From contig NZ_JACHJI010000017.1 in the NCBI RefSeq assembly GCF_014203535.1, positions 1 through 64,000 of the forward strand: 64,000 nucleotides of DNA, in the 5' to 3' direction. The DNA comes from Streptomyces griseomycini. Lineage in GTDB: Bacteria; Actinomycetota; Actinomycetes; Streptomycetales; Streptomycetaceae. The notes below the pieces were generated by a model. That model was not told the origin of the DNA. It saw only the letters and a program-made list of their open reading frames with translations, and searched no databases. Within the stretch, counting starts at the first letter, position 1. Each line of letters starts with the position of its first letter. The translations under genes were made by a program, and so were the position numbers. Positions 58,651-64,000 of this stretch are shown here, one piece after another.

Positions 58651-58662
58651 TTAGTGTCGCGT
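58651..58662 (-). promoter_or_regulatory. Late intergenic element core, copy 17
   Basis: Read on minus it is GCGACACTAA preceded by CACGC. It lies just after the TGA of the gene at 58665 and 16 bp before the ATG at 58635. Confidence 0.6.
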
Positions 58663-58664
58663 GC

Positions 58665-59198
58665 TCAGCGCTTGGGGCGGGACACCCCCGACACGTACGC
58701 GCCGATGCCGCGCCGGTTGATCCTGCCGCCGGGGATGATCCTGGCGTTCGCGGGCGGGACAGGGATCTTCCGCTTCGCTCGCTTGGACTGGTCCCCGCCG
58801 ATCAGGTGCGTGTTGTCGATCTTCGCGGCGCAGTCGTCGCCTCGAACCTCGTCGTACGGGCGGCGGCAACCCTTGCAATACACCTCGAGTGCGTCGACGC
58901 GCTGCCCTTCGGTGGTCTTGAAGCTGCCCCGGAAGTCAGCGACGCGCGCGATCTTCGGAGTCACCTCGATCTCGGCGGCCACGACCCACACGTGGGAGAG
59001 GTCCGGTTTCTGCTCCGGCGCGGGCGGAGCCGGGGGTACTTCGGGGGCGGGCTCCTCGAGCGTCTTCGTTTCAGCCGCGGGCGCGGGCGGCTCCGGGGCC
59101 GGGCTGGGGGCCGGCTCGGGGGCGAGCCAGGCGAACAGGCTCTCCTGCAGATGGGAGCGGCCGGTCTCGGGCGAGAGGGGGGCTGTCGCTGTCGTCAC
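58665..59198 (-). CDS. Hypothetical protein, first gene of the late operon
   Basis: The 177-residue protein has a Pro/Ala/Glu-rich N-terminal third, then a compact part: LSHVWVVAAEIEVTPKIARV, EVYCKGCRRPYDEVRGDDC (C-x2-C plus a third Cys, possibly a zinc site) and a basic C-terminus (RINRRGIGAYVSGVSRPKR). It is the first gene of the late operon as seen here. GTG 59198 follows GGAGGAA. No function recognised. Confidence 0.6.
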   Translation of the reverse strand: MTTATAPLSPETGRSHLQESLFAWLAPEPAPSPAPEPPAPAAETKTLEEPAPEVPPAPPAPEQKPDLSHVWVVAAEIEVTPKIARVADFRGSFKTTEGQRVDALEVYCKGCRRPYDEVRGDDCAAKIDNTHLIGGDQSKRAKRKIPVPPANARIIPGGRINRRGIGAYVSGVSRPKR

Positions 59199-59217
59199 CG
59201 TTCCTCCGGATCACTGC

Positions 59218-59241
59218 GGGGTTGACATAAAGCGCAACCCC
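59218..59241. promoter_or_regulatory. Operator-like inverted repeat upstream of the late operon
   Basis: GGGGTTG (59218-59224) and CAACCCC (59235-59241) flank a 10-base AT-richer centre, 20 bp upstream of the first late gene. A TTGACG box on the minus strand lies near 59258-59263. A late promoter with operator is plausible but unproven. Confidence 0.4.
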
Positions 59242-59291
59242 CTTCACTCCCGGAACGTCAACGGCCGTGTTCTGTTACACCCCAACGGCTG

Positions 59292-59321
59292 CGCCCCCGG
59301 GCCGGGGAGGGCTCGGGGGCG
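59292..59321 (-). terminator. Hairpin after the MurF-like gene
   Basis: Eight-base arms CGCCCCCG (59292-59299) and CGGGGGCG (59314-59321) lie 36 bp past the stop of the MurF-like gene and separate the cargo operon from the late phage operon. Confidence 0.65.
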
Positions 59322-59356
59322 GGAGATCGAACAGGTTCAGGCGTCTGGATGAACCG

Positions 59357-59713
59357 TCAACTCAAGATGCCGGTGATCTCCTTTCCTGTGAGGGCCTGCG
59401 CAATCTGCCAGCGCATGCCCCCGCGAGAACCCTTGATCAGGACGATGTCGCCGGGCTGCAGGAGCGCATCGAGTAACGCGGTGGCGGTCTCGTTGTCCCG
59501 AACGATGGCGGCCTCTACACCGGCATCGGCCGCGCCCAGGGCAAGCTGCTTGGCCATGTCATCGCCGACCGCGATCACCATGTCGATGTTGTACTCGCCT
59601 GCCATCCGGCCCACGTCCCAGTGTGCCCTGGCGGCTTCGTTGCCCAGCTCCAGCATCTCGCCCAGGACGGCGATCCGCCGCCCTCCAGTCTGCTCGCTTG
59701 CTTCCTTAGCCAC
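59357..59713 (-). CDS. Stand-alone MurF C-terminal domain
   Basis: The 118-residue protein corresponds only to the C-terminal domain of MurF, the ligase adding D-Ala-D-Ala to the peptidoglycan precursor: GRRIAVLGEMLELGNEAARA, then HWDVGRMAGEYNIDMVIAVGD, ending PGDIVLIKGSRGGMRWQIAQAL. The UDP-substrate and ATP-binding domains are missing. ATG 59713 overlaps the C39 peptidase gene by 8 bp with an intact frame, which argues for a kept small protein and not a random remnant. It might regulate or compete with host MurF or bind nucleotide. Confidence 0.8.
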   Translation of the reverse strand: MAKEASEQTGGRRIAVLGEMLELGNEAARAHWDVGRMAGEYNIDMVIAVGDDMAKQLALGAADAGVEAAIVRDNETATALLDALLQPGDIVLIKGSRGGMRWQIAQALTGKEITGILS

Positions 59714-60326
59714 CCAGGATCACCCCCCTGCCCGCATAGAAGCTCTCCAGCCGGGCCCACGAGACTGGCGCGGCCTCCTGGGACACCCCAGGCAGCCCAG
59801 AGGGGTTGTGCAGCATCACGTTCTCCTCGCTGACGCCGACGGCGAGCACCAGGTGCCCGCCCTTGCTCGGCGGCTTTTCCTCGGTCGTGCGGATCGTCTT
59901 GTGTACCGACAGCAGCGCCAGGCGGCCGCCGGTGATGATGCCGGGCAGATGCGCGGCAGACAGCTCGGGGACGGCTTCAGCTTCCAGCCCCCAGCGGGCC
60001 CGTACGTGCTCGGCGAACGGCTGGTAGATCAGGCCCTTTACCTGGTTCCCGTCCCGGACGTAGGCGCCGGCCTCGCACAGCTCCCTCGCCAGGGGAACGG
60101 ACGGCGGAACCGAATGCCCCCAGAAGTCCAGCGCCATCCGCAGGCACGCAACGCCGCACATGCGCGGCGCCCAGAACGCGTACTCCTGCGGGCTGTCAGC
60201 GCCGGACTTCTGCCACAGCGGATCATCTGCCGCGTCCCTGGTGCCAGTGATGAACTCCGGCACCAGGGACGCGGACTCCCACTGCGAGTAGTAGGGCACG
60301 GGGTGGAGGATCGTCGGGACGCTCAT
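59706..60326 (-). CDS. C39-family papain-like peptidase
   Basis: The 206-residue protein has the C39/papain-like triad layout: C57 in APRMCGVACLRM, H158 in KGGHLVLAVGV and N174 in MLHNPSG. An N-terminal HPVPYYSQWES is typical of such proteins. No signal peptide or transporter domain is present, so it is not a bacteriocin exporter; an intracellular cysteine peptidase or a transglutaminase/peptide-bond enzyme is possible. It stands between the ATP-grasp ligase (15 bp upstream) and the MurF-like gene. Confidence 0.75.
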   Translation of the reverse strand: MSVPTILHPVPYYSQWESASLVPEFITGTRDAADDPLWQKSGADSPQEYAFWAPRMCGVACLRMALDFWGHSVPPSVPLARELCEAGAYVRDGNQVKGLIYQPFAEHVRARWGLEAEAVPELSAAHLPGIITGGRLALLSVHKTIRTTEEKPPSKGGHLVLAVGVSEENVMLHNPSGLPGVSQEAAPVSWARLESFYAGRGVILGG

Positions 60327-60341
60327 GCGCCCCAGTCTTTC

Positions 60342-61313
60342 CTACGGCAGGTACGCGGGCTTGGTGAACGCCGTCCTGACGATGTGCTGGATCAGCGCGG
60401 GGTAGGAGATCCCCGACGCCTTCGCCATCGTGGCGAGGTTTCCTCGTGCGGACAGGCCTGGCAGCGTGTTGCACTCCAGGATGGTGACGCGGCCGTTGGC
60501 GCCCGCCATGAAGTCGACGCGCAGCACGCCGTGCGCGCCGATCATCCGCCACACCCGCCGGGCCATGTACTTCATGGAGTCCGTCATGTGCTGCGGCAAT
60601 ATGGACGGGCAGTGCTCGGTGCGCAGAGTCGGGTCGTGCTTGGCCTCGTAGTCGTAGAACTCGCGGGTCGTCTCGACGTCGAGGACAGGCAGCGTCATGA
60701 CGCGGCCGTCGATCTCGATGAGGCCCACGGTGCACGGCAGGCCCTGGATGTACTCCTCGACCATGTACTCGGCGTACGGCTCCGCGTGCGCGGCTTCGAT
60801 CATGCGACTGAGCTGGGTCTCGTCGTGTGCGATGCCGGCTGCAAGGCTTCCGCCGCCGCTGGACGGCTTGACGAACACGGGGAACCCGATGGAGTGCCTG
60901 ACGACGGACAGCGTGTGCGTCACCGACACCTGCGGGTCAATCATCACCCACCGGGGGGTGTCCAGGTGTTCCTTGAGGGCCAGGTTCTTGAAGGTGGGTT
61001 TGTGCATGCCGATCGCGGAAGCGAGCACCCCGGAACCGGTGTAGGGAATCCGGGCGGTTTCGAGGGCGCCCTGAATCTTGCCGTCCTCGCCCCCAAGCCC
61101 GTGCAGGCCGAGGAGTGCCACGTCGATACGCCCCTGCAGGGCAGAGAGCGGGATGTCCGCCACGTCGATCAGGTCGGTGCTGATCCCGGCATCGGTGAGA
61201 GCCTTGGACGCGTGCTCGCCGGAGGCGATTGAACCGGGCCGTTCGGGGGAGGCGCCTCCGCAGAGGACACCAATCCGTAAGGTCTGGATGTCCGGCACCA
61301 TTGCTGCTGTCAC
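60342..61313 (-). CDS. D-alanine-D-alanine ligase-like ATP-grasp enzyme
   Basis: The 323-residue ATP-grasp ligase has all Ddl landmarks: VLCGGASPE, LGLHGLGGEDGKIQG (71-83), YTGSGVLASAIGMHK (91-105), FPVFVKPSSGGGSLA and a C-terminal LECNTLPGLSARGNL (N in place of the common E-I-N). It could make D-Ala-D-Ala or a variant dipeptide. GTG 61313 was preferred to ATG 61301 because AAGGAG lies 7 bases upstream, in the loop of a small hairpin. It heads the C39-MurF operon. Confidence 0.85.
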   Translation of the reverse strand: MTAAMVPDIQTLRIGVLCGGASPERPGSIASGEHASKALTDAGISTDLIDVADIPLSALQGRIDVALLGLHGLGGEDGKIQGALETARIPYTGSGVLASAIGMHKPTFKNLALKEHLDTPRWVMIDPQVSVTHTLSVVRHSIGFPVFVKPSSGGGSLAAGIAHDETQLSRMIEAAHAEPYAEYMVEEYIQGLPCTVGLIEIDGRVMTLPVLDVETTREFYDYEAKHDPTLRTEHCPSILPQHMTDSMKYMARRVWRMIGAHGVLRVDFMAGANGRVTILECNTLPGLSARGNLATMAKASGISYPALIQHIVRTAFTKPAYLP

Positions 61314-61420
61314 GCGATTCTCCTTCGCGTTGTGACATGGGTGGTGTCCTCGGCGCGGCGGCTGATCCTGGCAGGGGTGACCGTCGCGCCGAGCTGTATA
61401 CCGCTCCTTCGTGGGGAGCG
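61314..61420 (-). promoter_or_regulatory. Probable promoter of the ligase operon
   Basis: Read on minus, TATACA (61395-61400) is a possible -10 box, just downstream of the inverted repeat CGCTCC/GGAGCG (61402-61407 with 61415-61420). A sequence close to the late-element core (GGCGCGACGGTCACCCC) follows at about 61374-61390. Confidence 0.4.
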
Positions 61421-61500
61421 GAGAGAAGCCCGACGCGGGGCGATGACCTTGCCGTGGGGGAACACGAGTCGGGCAGTTCGTCCCCGCGCCGGGAGTTGTG

Positions 61501-61545
61501 CCTGCCTGGCGGCCCGGCCGGGGGACATTCGGGCCGCCAGGCAGG
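61501..61545 (-). terminator. Strong terminator after the gene at 61549
   Basis: Perfect 16-bp arms (61501-61516 and 61530-61545) begin 3 bp past the stop on the minus strand. Confidence 0.85.
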
Positions 61546-61548
61546 GGT

Positions 61549-62250
61549 CTATGCGGCGCGCTCCAGTTCCCAGAGCAGTTGGTCCAGGCCCATGAGGCGG
61601 AAGGTGCTGAGGCGGCGCACCATCTGGGAGGCGAGGACGGTCGGCAGGAGCGGGTGGCCGTACGGGATCGGTCCCTCCGGCCGCTGTACGACCAGTACGC
61701 CGTCGGCGCTGGCGCCGTAGCCGACACCGTTCACGCCGTACAGGGGTGCGCTCTGCGCCAGGAGCACCACCGGGTCGCGGGTGAGGTGCGGGCACAGCTC
61801 GGCGGCGGGGCGTGCGTGCCGGGCGCACACCGGCGGCTGGTTCGTCAGGACCATCGAGTCGTCGGGGTCCACCGTGTCCGGGCCGGCGAGGAAGATGTAC
61901 CCGAGCGGGGTCCGCGCGCGTTCGGCGCAGACCTGGCAGCGCATCGCCTGCATCGTGCCCCGCTGCCGCAGGGGGTGCATCATCCGCCACTGTGGCCTGC
62001 CCGTCGGCTGGCCGAGGTCGTCGACGGGGCCGAAGGAGCAGCGGGCCCACAGCACGCCGCGCAGGTCACGGTCCCGGGGGTCCTCGTCGGCGTAGCACAG
62101 CCGGTAGCGGCCTTTCCCGAGCGGGGCCAGTCGCAGGTTGTCGGGGGCGGCTTCCTCCCCCTCACGCTGGATGACGAACGGGATCAGGGGCGGCTCGGTG
62201 CGCACAGTCTTCTCTTCCAGGGATCGTGGCGGCGGGGGGAGAGTGGTCAC
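61549..62250 (-). CDS. Hypothetical Streptomyces protein with Cys motifs
   Basis: The 233-residue protein has no known catalytic motif. It contains MRCQVCAERARTPLGYIFL (C-x2-C), VCARHARPAAELCPHL, which together could bind zinc, and a C-terminal amphipathic region (ASQMVRRLSTFRLMGLDQLLWELE). Proteins of this form occur next to DUF6415 and ATP-binding proteins in Streptomyces. GTG 62250 overlaps the DUF6415 stop (GTGA) and follows AAGGAGG; the longer frame is shadow. Confidence 0.7.
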   Translation of the reverse strand: MTTLPPPPRSLEEKTVRTEPPLIPFVIQREGEEAAPDNLRLAPLGKGRYRLCYADEDPRDRDLRGVLWARCSFGPVDDLGQPTGRPQWRMMHPLRQRGTMQAMRCQVCAERARTPLGYIFLAGPDTVDPDDSMVLTNQPPVCARHARPAAELCPHLTRDPVVLLAQSAPLYGVNGVGYGASADGVLVVQRPEGPIPYGHPLLPTVLASQMVRRLSTFRLMGLDQLLWELERAA

Positions 62251-62654
62251 GCCGCCTCCTTGAGGCATCCAATGGCGGCCAGGCGCTCGAGGAGCTCGTT
62301 CGCGGCCCAGGCCATCCGTCGCAGGTGGCCGACGGCGCTTTGGTGGTCGGCCGGTGTGCGCTCGGCGTGCAGGGCGCGGGCGCGTTGGGCCAGTCGGCCG
62401 GCTTCGTGGTCTTCGTGGGCGGCCTCGGTGGCGATCGCTATGTCCACGAGACGTGTCAGGTGTTCGTGGAGCCGTTGGGCGAGTCCCTCCAGGCCGGCTC
62501 CGCTTGGGGCGACGTCGTCCAGCGCGGTGGCGATGTCGTCGAGTAAGGCGCCGCCGTCGAACGGGGTCCACTGGCGGACCTTCTCCAAGACGCCGGTCAG
62601 GGCCTGTGCGTCCAGGGGTGGCGTCCACCGTAAGGCGGGGACCGGGGCGGTCAT
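62247..62654 (-). CDS. DUF6415 family protein
   Basis: The 135-residue, all-helical protein (LTGVLEKVRQWTPFDGGALL, RLHEHLTRLVDIAIATEA, HLRRMAWAANELLERLAAIG) fits DUF6415, a family frequent near Streptomyces regulatory and natural-product loci without known activity. ATG 62654 overlaps the preceding stop (ATGA) and its own stop overlaps the next gene, so three genes form one coupled operon. Confidence 0.7.
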   Translation of the reverse strand: MTAPVPALRWTPPLDAQALTGVLEKVRQWTPFDGGALLDDIATALDDVAPSGAGLEGLAQRLHEHLTRLVDIAIATEAAHEDHEAGRLAQRARALHAERTPADHQSAVGHLRRMAWAANELLERLAAIGCLKEAA

Positions 62655-63169
62655 GATGCCGCTCCGGCCGGGATGGTGAGGCTGCACCAGGTCTCGGCGC
62701 CGTTGTCGCTGGTTCCCCAGGTGCCGCCGCTTTCCTTCACGAGGGCCTGGACGAGCTGCAGGCCGCGCCCGCTCTCGTCTTTGTGGCCCGGGGTCTTCGG
62801 GGTGGCGTTGCCCGGCATCCCGTCACGGACCGCGATACGGAGGCTCTTGTCCTCCGCGGTGATGGACAGGCTGATCTCCGTGGTGCCGCTGTGCAGCAAC
62901 GCGTTGGTCAGCAGCTCAGAGACGATCAGCATCACGTCGCCCTTCAACACCTCGAGGCCGCAGTACCTGAGCCGGGCGGCGGCGATACGGCGCATGGTGC
63001 CGATCCGGGCCGCGTCCCCGGCCGGCGGGTGGGTGCCGCAGGGGCGGGGAGCGACCGCGAAGCACGCGGTCATCACGTCCCCGCTGCGGGGGAGGGCCGT
63101 GCGCGACGTCCGTACGACCGGAGTCTTCCAGGGGTTTTCCTGCTGCGCAGCAGACGCAGGTGATGCCAT
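62651..63169 (-). CDS. RsbW-type HATPase (anti-sigma-factor-like kinase)
   Basis: The 172-residue protein contains a GHKL ATPase domain: N-box SELLTNALLHSG, D-box IAVRDGMPG and G2-box ESGRGLQLVQAL. It belongs with the many RsbW/SpoIIAB-like regulators of Streptomyces, which bind a sigma factor or phosphorylate an anti-anti-sigma factor. It is the first gene of its operon, divergent from the Scr1-type regulator, a pairing common in streptomycete regulatory islands. ATG 63169. Confidence 0.85.
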   Translation of the reverse strand: MASPASAAQQENPWKTPVVRTSRTALPRSGDVMTACFAVAPRPCGTHPPAGDAARIGTMRRIAAARLRYCGLEVLKGDVMLIVSELLTNALLHSGTTEISLSITAEDKSLRIAVRDGMPGNATPKTPGHKDESGRGLQLVQALVKESGGTWGTSDNGAETWCSLTIPAGAAS

Positions 63170-63275
63170 GCCGGGGCCTCCAGACGCCCAATGCGTGACG
63201 GTGCGGCAGGGCGAAGCGGAATCGCACGGGGGTGCGACTTTCCCAGCTTGCCTGTCACGGTTTGCGTTGGCTCAA

Positions 63276-63290
63276 CTACCGTGGCGGTAG
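63276..63290. promoter_or_regulatory. Inverted repeat CTACCG/CGGTAG in divergent promoter region
   Basis: The 6-bp arms (63276-63281 and 63285-63290) flank TGG. TAGGAC (63288-63293), overlapping its end, resembles a Streptomyces -10 box for the rightward gene. Candidate operator. Confidence 0.45.
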
Positions 63291-63313
63291 GACGCATTGG
63301 TAAGCAACTGGAT

Positions 63314-63335
63314 CGCCACTGAAAATTCAGTGGCG
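63314..63335. promoter_or_regulatory. Perfect 10-bp inverted repeat, probable operator
   Basis: CGCCACTGAA (63314-63323) and its complement (63326-63335) are separated by AA. It lies in the 281-bp gap between the RsbW-type gene and the Scr1-type gene, in the right place for autoregulation by the HTH protein. Confidence 0.65.
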
Positions 63336-63450
63336 TCGCAAATGGACTATGCCAGAACCTGCACAGGGGGCTGCGGTGGGCGCACAGCGGGTGTCACACT
63401 CTGCGCAGGGTCGTACTCAACCAGCGCAGACGCATGGGGGTGGTGCACAG

Positions 63451-64000
63451 GTGGCGGCGAAGCGAGGGGCGACCGGGCGGCGTTTGGATCTTGGGATCCA
63501 GCTACGGCAGTTGCGCGAGAACTGCCCGCCCGTCGAGGACGGCAGAGCGCGCGGCATGACCCGGAAAGCCGCCGTGCGCGGGCTCAGGCAACTGTCGGAG
63601 GCGTCCCTCGCGCGGATCGAGCACGGCGAGCTCAATTTCCGGCGCAACGTCGGGGACCTGCGCACGCTGTTGAAGCGATACGCCGTCGAGGATGACGAGC
63701 TGATCGAGTACCTGGTCGAGCTGAACCGCGAGGCCGCGAACGACGACTGGCTGACCACGTTCCGCGCCTTCATGCCGACGGGGATGCCGCACTACGTCGG
63801 TCTGGAAGCGGAGGCTACCGAGATCCTGGCCTACCACCCGACCGTCGTGTGCGGCCTCCTGCAGACGGAGGACTACGCGCGGGCCCTGTTCGAGGTCCAG
63901 CGGCCCGTCGAGGACACCACCAGCGAGTTCATACAGCGCAACGTGGACCTACGGATGGAGCGAAAGCGCAGGGTCCTCGAGCGCGGCGACGTCCGTCTCC
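63451..64000 (+). CDS. Scr1-type (XRE HTH + DUF5753) regulator, cut by window edge
   Basis: I translated this frame directly; 183 codons are present before the right edge. An N-terminal XRE helix-turn-helix (DLGIQLRQLREN ... LRQLSEASLARIEHGELNFR) is followed by the DUF5753 start (MPTGMPHYVGLEAEATEILAYHPTVVCGLLQTEDYARALF). Such regulators are usually paired with small DUF397 proteins, which may follow beyond the window. GTG 63451 is the nearest start; GTG 63391 in the same frame is possible. Confidence 0.85.
   Translation, partial: MAAKRGATGRRLDLGIQLRQLRENCPPVEDGRARGMTRKAAVRGLRQLSEASLARIEHGELNFRRNVGDLRTLLKRYAVEDDELIEYLVELNREAANDDWLTTFRAFMPTGMPHYVGLEAEATEILAYHPTVVCGLLQTEDYARALFEVQRPVEDTTSEFIQRNVDLRMERKRRVLERGDVRL

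Overview
The window reads as a phage-like element of a high-GC actinomycete, almost certainly Streptomyces. The single-strand-binding protein has the typical Streptomyces sequence. DUF2637, Scr1-type HTH and DUF6415 proteins are streptomycete hallmarks, and the starts are often GTG with GTGA/ATGA overlaps. There is a complete siphovirus head-tail gene set (HK97-type portal-MuF, protease, capsid, connectors, tail tube, frameshifted tail chaperone, tape measure, baseplate, endolysin and holins). I see no integrase and no large terminase. Together with DUF2637 this suggests a Streptomyces phage-plasmid of the general pZL12 kind, or a prophage whose remaining genes lie outside the window; that classification is inference.

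Layout. 1-3.4 kb: end of a proline-rich protein (+), then a minus block with SSB, a PGRP-type amidase, a TerS-like HTH protein and a ParB-like protein. 3.4-3.8 kb: divergent control region. 3.8-10.4 kb: plus-strand replication module (unknown protein, winged-helix protein, initiator-like protein, DnaC-like loader, DUF2637 membrane protein, small HTH-like protein, Sak4-like ATPase). 10.4-11.1 kb: non-coding DNA packed with the 8-bp palindrome GGCGCGCC. 11.1-59.2 kb: one long minus-strand late region read from right to left: membrane protein, portal-MuF, SNase-like nuclease, a 5,726-residue polyvalent protein, small proteins, RMF-like protein, protease-NUDIX fusion, capsid, phosphoesterase, GP88 protein, connectors, tail tube, chaperone, tape measure, tail tip and holins.

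59.3-64 kb looks like host or cargo DNA. It has a minus operon of D-Ala-D-Ala ligase-like ATP-grasp enzyme, C39 peptidase and a stand-alone MurF C-terminal domain. A second minus operon encodes an RsbW-type ATPase, a DUF6415 protein and an unknown cysteine-containing protein. A divergent Scr1-type regulator runs off the right edge.

The most unusual features are four. First, a repeated intergenic element with core CGCGACRYWAAS (about 17 copies) sits just after stop codons throughout the minus-strand phage genes, usually followed by a hairpin whose 3' arm reaches the next SD or start codon. Second, the 17-kb single gene combines an SF1 helicase, repeated unknown domains and an apparently inactivated zincin domain. 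Third, there is the GGCGCGCC array. Fourth, a pair of inverted 35-bp repeats, each with a perfect 18-bp palindrome, brackets the capsid genes.

The replication genes would open and copy the element, with SSB and the Sak4-like ATPase handling single strands. The late operon builds capsid and tail, and the amidase plus holins lyse the cell. The large polyvalent protein sits among capsid genes and is a candidate for co-injection with the DNA.
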